A stretch of DNA of 10,826 nt from Hyphomicrobiales bacterium (GTDB taxonomy: Bacteria; Pseudomonadota; Alphaproteobacteria; Rhizobiales; Beijerinckiaceae): the NCBI GenBank assembly GCA_028290125.1, contig JAQGKM010000122.1, positions 1-10,826 on the forward strand. The letters run 5' to 3'. Positions within the stretch are counted from its first letter, which is position 1, and every line of letters starts with the position of its first letter. This document shows, piece by piece, positions 5,513-10,826 of the stretch. The notes beneath the pieces were generated by a model, which was not told where the DNA came from, ran no database searches, and saw nothing but the letters and a program-made list of their open reading frames with translations. The position numbers and the translations under genes were made by a program.

Positions 5513-8085
5513 CCGACAAGCCCGCCCGCAAAACCGTCCCGTTGATCCTGCGCCTCGCGCTCCGTGACCTGAAGGGCGGCTTTTCCGGATTTCGCATCTT
5601 CCTCGCCTGCATCGCGCTGGGCGTCGCGGCCATCACCGGGGTCGGGTCGGTTTCCGAAGGATTGTCGGACGGATTGGCGCGGGAGAGCCGCACGATTCTG
5701 GGTGGCGATGTGTCGCTCTCCCTCATTCACCGTGACTTGTCCCCCGAGGAACGCGCGTTCATCGTCGCGCGCGGCACGCTCTCGACGGTCGCCAACCTGC
5801 GCGCCATGGCGCGCCGTGAAGATGGCCGGTCCTCGCTGATCGAAGCCAAGGCGATCGACGCGTCCTACCCGGCGGTTGGCGCTCTGGTGACCGAACCCGC
5901 CATCGCGCAGGCCGACGCGCTTGCCCTGCGGGATGGAGCCTACGGGATGATCGCCGACGCAGCGCTCGCCGCGACCCTCGACATCAAGACCGGCGACAAG
6001 ATCCTGATCGGCGAACAGGCGTTCCAGCTGCGGGCGATCCTGACGTCGGAACCGGACAAGCTCGCAGGCGGCATCGGATTTGGGCCGCGCGTTCTGTTCT
6101 CGCGTGACGCGCTGCAGTCGAGCGGGCTGATCCAGCCGGGTTCCCTCGTACGCTGGGCTAATCGGGTCATCCTGAACAGTCCGCGACCCGGTGTTCCGGT
6201 CGACGACGCAGCCGTGGACGCCTTTGCGGCGGCCGCCGAAAAGGCCTTTCCGGAAGCGGGGTGGCAGGTGCGGACGCGAGCGAACGTGTCGCCGCAATTC
6301 GAAAAAAATCTGGCGCGGTTCACGCAGTTTCTGACGCTCGTCGGGCTCACTGCGCTGGTCGTGGGCGGCGTGGGTGTGGCGAACGCCGTGCGTTCCTTCA
6401 TCGACCGCAAGCGTCCGGATTTCGCGACCCTGAAGTCGCTCGGCGCCACCGGCAGCTACGTGTTCGCCGCAACGCTGGTGCAAGTCCTGATGGTCGCGCT
6501 GGCAGGCGTCGCCATCGGGCTTGCAATCGGTGTGGCGATCCCGTTTGCGCTGTCAGCGGCCTTCGGCTCAATCATCCCGTTTCCCTTCAAGCCCGCGATC
6601 TACCCGTCGCAAGCGCTGGCAGGCGCGCTTTATGGCCTGTTGACCGCTTTGGCCTTCTCACTGCTGCCGATCGGACGGGCGCATGACGTGCCGGTCTCGG
6701 GACTTTTCCGCGACATCATCGAGAACGACACGCGTCTTCCCCGGCGCCGCTACATCGTCATGACGGTCGCGGCCGGCCTGGCGCTGGCGCTCGCCGTCAC
6801 ACTTCTGGCGACGGATCGCAAGCTTGCGCTGATTTACGGCGGCGCAACGCTGGCGTCCTTCGTCGTGCTGCGCGGCGTTGCGGCCGGCGTCACCTTCCTC
6901 GCACGCCATGCGCCCCGGATGCGTCGCGTCGAGTGGCGTCTCGCGATCGCCAACATCCATCGTCCCGGCGCTCTTACTTCGGCCGTCGTGCTGTCGTTGG
7001 GCCTGGGCCTCACGCTGCTCGTCGCGCTGACCCTGATAGACGGCAATATTCGCGATCAGCTGACGCGTGGACTTCCCGGCAAGACGCCGAGCTTCTTCTT
7101 CATGGACGTCCAGAACTCGCAGGTTGCCGAATTCGATTCCTTTCTGGCCAGCCATGCGCCCGACGCCCGGATCGAGCGTGTGCCGATGATGCGAGGTCGC
7201 GTCATCCGGCTGAATGGCGTCCTCGCCAGCGAAGTGCGCGCAGCCGAAAACGCCCAGTGGGTGCTCGAGGGAGACCGTGGCATCAGCTACTCGGAAACCG
7301 TGCCGGATGGTTCGGTCGTGACCGAAGGCGAATGGTGGGCGCCCGGTTACGCCGGCACGCCGCTCGTCTCGATGGAAGCCGATGTCGCGCGCGGGCTGGA
7401 TCTCAAGCTTGGCGACAGCGTCACCATCAACGTCGCCGGACGGAATCTCACGGCCCGCATCTCGAACTTGCGCAGCGTGAACTGGCGTTCGCTCGGCATC
7501 AATTTCGTGTTCGTCTTCTCTCCCAACACGTTTGCGGCTGCGCCTCACTCGTTCCTTGCGACCGCGACCTTTGCGAATGTCGGGGACGCACCCCGTGAGC
7601 TCGCCCTCCTGCGGGACGTTGCAACGCAGTTCCCGACCATAACCAGCCTCCGGGTGAAGGATGCATTGGACGCCATTGCGGGTGCGATGAACCAGCTTGC
7701 CTTCGCGGTGCGCGGCGCCTCCGGCATCGCACTAGCGGCTTCGATCCTGGTTCTGGCGGGAGCACTGGCGGCAGGGCAGCGCAGCCGGATCTATGACGCC
7801 GTGGTGCTGAAAACATTGGGCGCCACGCGCCGGCGCCTGCTGGCGGCGCTGGTGATCGAATACGCGTTGCTGGGGTTCGCAACGGCGCTTTTCGGCCTTG
7901 CGGCCGGCAGTCTGGCGGCCTGGTTCGTGCTGGAGCGCGTGATGCACCTTGATACGTTCGTGTGGTTGTGGGGACCGGCTGTCACGGCAATCGCCATCGC
8001 CCTGCTCGTCACCGTCGGGCTCGGCCTGCTCGGCACGTGGCGTGTCCTCGGCCAGAAGCCCGCGGCTCACCTGCGCAGTCTCTAG
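5509..8085 (+). CDS. ybbP: ABC transporter permease, FtsX/MacB-like, YbbP family
   Basis: This is the 858-aa membrane partner of the preceding ATPase (E. coli YbbP is about 800 aa). The hydrophobic pattern gives about ten helices: one near 29-50; three at 274-292, 318-353 and 369-388; two at 415-435 and 440-466; one at 486-510; and three at 728-756, 778-811 and 817-847. This is the duplicated FtsX layout of the family. Two large periplasmic regions lie between (about 51-270 and 515-725). Each FtsX copy has the typical coupling segment after its first helix: RKRPDFATLKSLGATGSYV and RSRIYDAVVLKTLGATRRR. The ATG at 5509 overlaps the ybbA stop; the reading frame is open 25 codons further upstream but that part overlaps ybbA. 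Expected role: with YbbA and exported TesA, remodelling or extracting lipid-like molecules at the inner membrane. The substrate is not shown by sequence. Confidence 0.92.
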   Translation: MTDKPARKTVPLILRLALRDLKGGFSGFRIFLACIALGVAAITGVGSVSEGLSDGLARESRTILGGDVSLSLIHRDLSPEERAFIVARGTLSTVANLRAMARREDGRSSLIEAKAIDASYPAVGALVTEPAIAQADALALRDGAYGMIADAALAATLDIKTGDKILIGEQAFQLRAILTSEPDKLAGGIGFGPRVLFSRDALQSSGLIQPGSLVRWANRVILNSPRPGVPVDDAAVDAFAAAAEKAFPEAGWQVRTRANVSPQFEKNLARFTQFLTLVGLTALVVGGVGVANAVRSFIDRKRPDFATLKSLGATGSYVFAATLVQVLMVALAGVAIGLAIGVAIPFALSAAFGSIIPFPFKPAIYPSQALAGALYGLLTALAFSLLPIGRAHDVPVSGLFRDIIENDTRLPRRRYIVMTVAAGLALALAVTLLATDRKLALIYGGATLASFVVLRGVAAGVTFLARHAPRMRRVEWRLAIANIHRPGALTSAVVLSLGLGLTLLVALTLIDGNIRDQLTRGLPGKTPSFFFMDVQNSQVAEFDSFLASHAPDARIERVPMMRGRVIRLNGVLASEVRAAENAQWVLEGDRGISYSETVPDGSVVTEGEWWAPGYAGTPLVSMEADVARGLDLKLGDSVTINVAGRNLTARISNLRSVNWRSLGINFVFVFSPNTFAAAPHSFLATATFANVGDAPRELALLRDVATQFPTITSLRVKDALDAIAGAMNQLAFAVRGASGIALAASILVLAGALAAGQRSRIYDAVVLKTLGATRRRLLAALVIEYALLGFATALFGLAAGSLAAWFVLERVMHLDTFVWLWGPAVTAIAIALLVTVGLGLLGTWRVLGQKPAAHLRSL

Positions 8086-8087
8086 AT

Positions 8088-8102
8088 TGTGATGCTATCA
8101 CA
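8088..8102. repeat. TGTGAT/ATCACA inverted repeat, possible regulator site
   Basis: TGTGAT and ATCACA flank GCT, giving a 15-bp dyad 3 bp after the ybbP stop. A related TCACATTGTG lies at 8127-8136 and ATCACAA at 8198-8204, so the same half-site recurs through the gap before the Bax-inhibitor gene. It resembles a CRP/FNR-family dyad but with 5 rather than 6 bases between TGTGA and TCACA. It is not a terminator, since no T run follows. Confidence 0.3.
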
Positions 8103-8167
8103 GCAGCCATGGGCGCTGTCATTGGGTCACATTGTGGGATTGCGGTCGCGATTGGGGCGACGACGCC

Positions 8168-8196
8168 CTTGTAGCGCCCGCAAAGGCAATCCATAT
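8168..8196 (+). promoter_or_regulatory. Candidate promoter of the Bax-inhibitor gene, RpoH-like or sigma-70
   Basis: CTTGTA (8168-8173), 17 nt, then CCATAT (8191-8196) matches the alphaproteobacterial RpoH pattern of CTTG plus a C-rich TAT -10. It uses the same spacing as the better site in front of htpG. The overlapping TTGTAG (8169-8174) with CATATT (8192-8197) at 17 nt could instead serve the housekeeping sigma factor. Predicted transcription starts near 8203, leaving a leader of about 55 nt. A half-site ATCACAA covers the expected start region. Confidence 0.4.
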
Positions 8197-8259
8197 TATC
8201 ACAAGGCAGAGGACCGACCGGGACCGGCGGCATCCGTCTGCGCAACGCGAGAGGAAATC

Positions 8260-9003
8260 ATGTCCGACTTCGACCGCAACGCTTCGCTCCCCTGGGGATC
8301 GCGCGTCGCCCGGGCCGGCGCCGCCGAATATGACCAGGGGCTGCGCTCCTACATGCTCGGCATCTACAATCTCATGACACTGGCGCTCGGCGTCACCGCG
8401 CTTGTCGCGATGACCATCTTCATGATGGGCAAATCCAGCCCGGTCGTGCAGACTTTGTACGTTTCGCCCCTCAAGTGGGTGATCATGCTGGCGCCGCTGG
8501 CCTTCGTGTTCTTCATTTCGTTCAGATTTGAACGCATGAGCTATTCGGCCCTGCTCGGGACCTTCCTCGCCTTCGCGGCGACCATGGGTCTGTCGATGGG
8601 CTCGATCGGCTTCGTGTTCAAGGTGGGCAGCATCGTGCAGGCCCTCTTTGCGACGACAGCCGCTTTCGGTGCGCTCAGCCTCTACGGCTACACCACGAAG
8701 CGCAGTCTGTCCGGCATGGGGTCGTTCCTGGTGATGGGCTTGTTCGGCCTGATCATCGCGAGCGTGATCAACATCTTCGTGGGCTCGGGCATCCTCGGCT
8801 TCGCGATCTCGCTGCTCGGCGTGCTGATCTTTGCGGGTCTGACGGCCTGGGACACCCAGCGCCTGAAGCAGGAATATGACGTCGTGGCCGGCACGGGCGA
8901 ACTTGCCTCCAAGGCCTCGGTGATGGGCGCGCTGACGCTGTACTTGAACTTCGTCAACATGTTCCAGTTCATCCTTGCCCTGACGGGCCAGCGCGACGAC
9001 TGA
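8260..9003 (+). CDS. Bax inhibitor-1 (BI-1)/YccA family membrane protein
   Basis: This is a 247-aa integral membrane protein of the BI-1 family. Bacterial members include E. coli YccA, which interacts with the FtsH protease, and B. subtilis YetJ, a pH-sensitive calcium leak channel. Seven hydrophobic segments are seen at about 34-57, 72-89, 95-119, 124-145, 154-175, 177-195 and 223-243. Family motifs are TAWDTQRLKQEY (195-206) and ALTLYLNFVNMFQFILAL (224-241). Asp198 matches the first residue of the YetJ di-aspartate sensor; the second position seems to be Asn230. The soluble N-terminus (1-30) is typical of alphaproteobacterial members. ATG 8260 has a strong GAGAGG (8249-8254) five bases before it, so the longer open frame from 8089 is rejected. 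It has its own candidate promoter and terminator and is probably a single-gene unit. The physiological role is not decided by sequence. Confidence 0.93.
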   Translation: MSDFDRNASLPWGSRVARAGAAEYDQGLRSYMLGIYNLMTLALGVTALVAMTIFMMGKSSPVVQTLYVSPLKWVIMLAPLAFVFFISFRFERMSYSALLGTFLAFAATMGLSMGSIGFVFKVGSIVQALFATTAAFGALSLYGYTTKRSLSGMGSFLVMGLFGLIIASVINIFVGSGILGFAISLLGVLIFAGLTAWDTQRLKQEYDVVAGTGELASKASVMGALTLYLNFVNMFQFILALTGQRDD

Positions 9004-9028
9004 CGCGGACGCTTGTCCCTGAAATGCG

Positions 9029-9056
9029 AAGGCCCCGCGCGAGCGCGGGGCCTTTT
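9029..9056 (+). terminator. Strong intrinsic terminator after the Bax-inhibitor gene
   Basis: A perfect 11-bp stem, AAGGCCCCGCG (9029-9039) with CGCGGGGCCTT (9044-9054), closes a 4-nt loop CGAG and runs into TTTT (9053-9056), 25 nt after the stop codon. It lies between two convergent genes. On the minus strand it would also fold 17 nt beyond the DUF2794 stop, but with a poorer T tract, so two-way use is possible. Confidence 0.9.
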
Positions 9057-9073
9057 GCGTTTGCAAGCGCCGT

Positions 9074-9475
9074 TCAGGTCCGTACGAGCCGCACGGTCTT
9101 GTCGAGGACCGCAATCACCCGGGACAGATCCGAGCCTCGCTTCATGACGAGGCCACCGGTCGCCACGACGGCGTAAGCGCCCTGCTTCCGCGCCAGGCGC
9201 GGGTCCTTCTCGATGCGGTAAAGCGGCACCTCGGAAGCGCGGCGATAGATCGAGAACACGGCGACCTGCCGCCCGAAGTCGATGGCGTAGTCTCGCCACT
9301 CGCCTGCCGCCACCTTGCGTCCGTAGAGATTCAGGATAGCGCCAAGTTCATGCCTGTCGAAGGTCACGACAGGCGGTGCGGGCGGTGTGGGCGTCGGGTT
9401 CGATGCTTGAGGAGTGGCCGCCGCAGATACGACCCGCAGGCGTGGCTCTGGCGTCAAGCTGTCGTCGTCGTTCAT
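9074..9475 (-). CDS. DUF2794 domain protein of unknown function
   Basis: This 133-aa protein matches DUF2794, a small family I know mainly from Alphaproteobacteria. The first 36 residues are low-complexity and rich in Ala, Pro and Thr (around TPQASNPTPTPPAPP), so probably disordered. The conserved domain follows from about 37: VTFDRHELGAILNLYGRKVAAGEWRDYAIDF, then VFSIYRRASEVPLYRIEKDP, LARKQGAYAVV and the MKRGSDLSRV segment. No membrane helix, signal peptide or metal motif is visible, so it should be cytosolic. I chose ATG 9475 because GGAGG lies 4-5 nt upstream; an in-frame ATG 18 nt further upstream and an open frame to 9532 lack such support. It converges with the Bax-inhibitor gene and diverges from htpG. 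The role is unknown. Confidence 0.9.
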   Translation of the reverse strand: MNDDDSLTPEPRLRVVSAAATPQASNPTPTPPAPPVVTFDRHELGAILNLYGRKVAAGEWRDYAIDFGRQVAVFSIYRRASEVPLYRIEKDPRLARKQGAYAVVATGGLVMKRGSDLSRVIAVLDKTVRLVRT

Positions 9476-9575
9476 GCAACCTCCATGCGCCATGATCTCG
9501 CGTGCGCCTCTCCCGCGCAACCCAGGCAACAACGGCTGTAACGGCGCTCGTATCCCGGCTCATAGGCGACGGTTA

Positions 9576-9611
9576 ATTTTAGCCCAACCCTTTGCGAAAT
9601 CATGATTTCGC
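9576..9611 (-). promoter_or_regulatory. 18-bp perfect palindrome next to a minus-strand -10 box
   Basis: GCGAAATCATGATTTCGC occupies 9594-9611 and equals its own reverse complement. On the minus strand a -10-like TAAAAT (9581-9576) lies 12 nt downstream of it, so the palindrome covers where the -35 of a DUF2794 promoter would be; no good -35 hexamer is seen. On the plus strand the palindrome falls between TTTGCG (9591-9596) and TAGATC (9613-9618), a weak promoter pair for the candidate small RNA. It looks like a dimeric-regulator operator; the regulator is unknown. Confidence 0.45.
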
Positions 9612-9618
9612 CTAGATC

Positions 9619-9803
9619 CAGCCGAAGTGCCGCCGCCTTGGGATACCAACGTCTGAGCTGTTGTCTTGTTGGCCCGGCCCGTCCGGCGTCCTGGATTTCG
9701 TCAGCCCCCCAGCCCCCCGGGAGGCCGAACGAACCGGGCCTTCTCCCAAAAGGAGCGAGCGACACGGACCGTGCCGGAGCCCCCTCCAGCCGGTCCTTTT
9801 TTT
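9619..9803 (+). ncRNA. Candidate small RNA or leader RNA ending at an orphan terminator (5' end approximate)
   Basis: No protein gene on the plus strand lies upstream of the strong terminator at 9766-9803, so a non-coding transcript is inferred. Within the stretch, GGCCCGG (9671-9677) can pair with CCGGGCC (9734-9740). CCTT (9739-9742) with AAGG (9750-9753) can expose CTCCC in a loop, like the anti-Shine-Dalgarno loops of alphaproteobacterial regulators such as AbcR; these two folds are partly exclusive. No known RNA family is recognised. The start is a guess from a weak promoter at 9591-9618. It could instead be an htpG leader attenuator. Confidence 0.35.
9766..9803 (+). terminator. Intrinsic terminator upstream of htpG with no visible gene
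   Basis: GGACCG (9766-9771) pairs with CGGTCC (9791-9796). After a one-base bulge, GC (9773-9774) pairs with GC (9789-9790); after a single mismatch, GGAG (9776-9779) pairs with CTCC (9784-9787) around a CCCC loop. The stem is followed directly by seven T residues (9797-9803). Stem plus T run is the textbook form of an intrinsic terminator on the plus strand. It sits 18 nt before the htpG heat-shock promoter, which it would insulate. Confidence 0.75.
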
Positions 9804-9820
9804 ATGGGCGCGACCAAGCG

Positions 9821-9849
9821 CTTGAATCTCGCCGCCGCCGCCGCGATAT
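9821..9849 (+). promoter_or_regulatory. Probable RpoH (sigma-32) heat-shock promoter of htpG
   Basis: CTTGAA (9821-9826), a 17-nt spacer and CGATAT (9844-9849) closely fit the alphaproteobacterial RpoH pattern, and htpG is a classic RpoH target. Predicted transcription starts near 9856, giving a leader of about 48 nt. The spacer holds four GCC repeats (9831-9842). A GAATC (9824-9828), a GANTC site of the CcrM methylase, overlaps the -35 element. No CIRCE element or ROSE-like thermometer was recognised. Confidence 0.6.
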
Positions 9850-9903
9850 GTGGGCGGTCACAAGAGGGGTCGACGGACCCGACAGCGGACGAGAGAAGGC
9901 ATC

Positions 9904-10826
9904 GTGAGCAACACAGAACAGACCGCAACGGCGGCGTCTTCCGCGGGCGCACCACACGCTTTTCAGGCCGATGTTTCCCGCCTTCTGCACCTCATGGTGC
10001 ATTCGATCTATTCCGATCGAGACATCTTCGTGCGTGAACTCATATCGAACGGAGCCGACGCCTGCGAAAAGCTGCGTTACGAAGCTTTGACCCATCCGGG
10101 GCTGATCGCTGACGACGAGGGCTTTTCGATCCGCATATCGGTCGATACTGAAAAGAGCCGGCTTGTCTTCGCCGACAACGGCGTTGGCATGAATCACGAT
10201 GAACTGATCAGCGCCCTGGGGACGATCGCAAGTTCCGGAACCCGCGCCTTCCTCGACAAACTGGCGCAAACAGAAACTGACGTCGAGGCCGCGCCGCGTG
10301 GCGCCGAACTCATTGGCCAGTTCGGGATCGGCTTCTATTCCGCCTTCATGGTGGCCGACAAGGTTGTCGTCGAAACACGCAAGGCTGGCGACGAACAGGC
10401 CTGGCGCTGGGAATCCGACGGCAAGGGCGAATTCACCATCAGCCCATTGCCGCTGGACGAAGCGCCGCCACACGGCGCCCGCGTCATTCTCGAACTCAGC
10501 GAAGCCGGGAACGCCTACGCGCAGCCCGGCAAGATCGAACAGATCGTGCGCGAGCACTCAGGCGCCATCGCGGTGCCCGTCTATCTGGTCGAGAAAGACG
10601 GTGACGAACCGCATCGGGTCGCCGAAGGCTCAGCGCTCTGGACGCGCTCCAAAACCGAAATCTCGCCTGAAGAGTACACAGACTTCTATCGGGATCTTGC
10701 CGGTCAGTACGACGAGCCGGCGCTCACGGTCCACTGGCGCGCCGAGGGCCGGCACGAATACACCGTCCTCGCCTTCATCCCCGGTTCTCGTCCGCTGGAT
10801 CTGTTCGAACCCGCTCGCAAGAGCCG
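9904..10826 (+). CDS. htpG: Chaperone protein HtpG (bacterial Hsp90), N-terminal half, cut by window end
   Basis: HtpG is a cytosolic ATP-driven homodimeric chaperone. The window holds 307 codons of a family protein usually 610-640 aa long. The GHKL ATP-binding domain is complete: SIYSDRDIFVRELISNGADACEKLR with Glu45 and Asn49, DNGVGM (91-96), LGTIASSGTRAFL (105-117) and GQFGIGFYSAFMVA (138-151). The middle domain begins after about 225 (ALWTRSKTEISPEEY, and FIPGSRPLDLFEPARKS at the edge). GTG 9904 is the start: GAGAAGG ends 4 nt before it and the next residues, MSNTEQTATAASSAG, form a short non-conserved tail before the usual F-Q-A-D-V-S-R-L-L start of the domain. The tail is longer than in E. 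coli. Expression is probably heat-induced from the promoter 55-83 nt upstream. Confidence 0.96.
   Translation, partial: MSNTEQTATAASSAGAPHAFQADVSRLLHLMVHSIYSDRDIFVRELISNGADACEKLRYEALTHPGLIADDEGFSIRISVDTEKSRLVFADNGVGMNHDELISALGTIASSGTRAFLDKLAQTETDVEAAPRGAELIGQFGIGFYSAFMVADKVVVETRKAGDEQAWRWESDGKGEFTISPLPLDEAPPHGARVILELSEAGNAYAQPGKIEQIVREHSGAIAVPVYLVEKDGDEPHRVAEGSALWTRSKTEISPEEYTDFYRDLAGQYDEPALTVHWRAEGRHEYTVLAFIPGSRPLDLFEPARKS

Noticed and set aside
5224..6483. 419-codon open frame on the minus strand opposite ybbA-ybbP
   Set aside because: Shadow of two certain genes; composition is His/Arg/Asp-rich and no motif is seen.
8155..8170. GGGCG-ACGA-CGCCC hairpin followed by TT, as a ybbP terminator
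   Set aside because: Only 5 bp and two T residues, and it overlaps the candidate promoter of the next gene.
8089..8259. Upstream extension of the Bax-inhibitor frame
   Set aside because: The ATG at 8260 has a strong ribosome-binding site and the family's usual N-terminus; the extension holds promoter-like sequence.
9602..9907. 101-codon plus-strand open frame before htpG, and another at 9666-10037
   Set aside because: They have no ribosome-binding site or family resemblance; the first runs through the intrinsic terminator and the second runs into htpG in another frame.
9802..10557. 251-codon minus-strand open frame opposite htpG
   Set aside because: Antisense shadow of the certain ATP-binding domain of htpG.

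Overview
The window looks like chromosomal DNA from a GC-rich alphaproteobacterium, most likely Hyphomicrobiales (Rhizobiales). The evidence is the etfB-etfA-hbd gene order, a DUF2794 gene (a family known to me mainly from Alphaproteobacteria), a ThpR beginning MPRLFTGFEIPP, and heat-shock-type promoters of the alphaproteobacterial CTTG-N17 form. I see no insertion sequence, phage gene, CRISPR array, tRNA or rRNA. The content is mostly housekeeping, so genus is not claimed.

Layout, left to right. (1) 1-2223, plus strand: the end of etfB, then etfA overlapping it by one base, then hbd. This is an electron-transfer-flavoprotein plus 3-hydroxyacyl-CoA dehydrogenase block for fatty-acid, hydroxybutyrate and amino-acid catabolism, closed by a hairpin after hbd. 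(2) 2381-3524, plus strand: a stand-alone HNH-family protein and a four-helix membrane protein I do not recognise. (3) 3509-4765, minus strand: an SGNH arylesterase/lysophospholipase (tesA-like), followed 39 nt downstream by thpR (2'-5' RNA ligase family). The 3' end of thpR overlaps the unrecognised membrane gene by 16 bp. (4) 4808-8085, plus strand: an ABC ATPase and its FtsX/MacB-type permease (ybbA-ybbP), overlapping by 4 nt and divergent from tesA. This reproduces the tesA/ybbAP arrangement of E. coli, so the three products probably work together at the inner membrane and periplasm. (5) 8260-9003, plus strand: a Bax-inhibitor-1 family membrane protein with its own candidate promoter and a strong terminator. 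(6) 9074-9475, minus strand: a DUF2794 protein. (7) 9476-9903: a 428-nt gap without a protein gene. (8) 9904 to the window end, plus strand: the first half of htpG (bacterial Hsp90).

The gap 9476-9903 is the most information-rich non-coding part. It has an 18-bp perfect palindrome beside a plausible minus-strand promoter for the DUF2794 gene. It also has a plus-strand intrinsic terminator with seven T residues that belongs to no visible gene and suggests a small RNA. Finally it has a close match to an RpoH (sigma-32) promoter just upstream of htpG. The Bax-inhibitor gene carries a promoter of the same spacing, which suggests both may be in the heat-shock regulon.

No clearly new multi-gene system is visible. 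The leads worth checking are the orphan terminator/small RNA, the palindrome, the shared heat-shock promoter layout and the unrecognised membrane gene.
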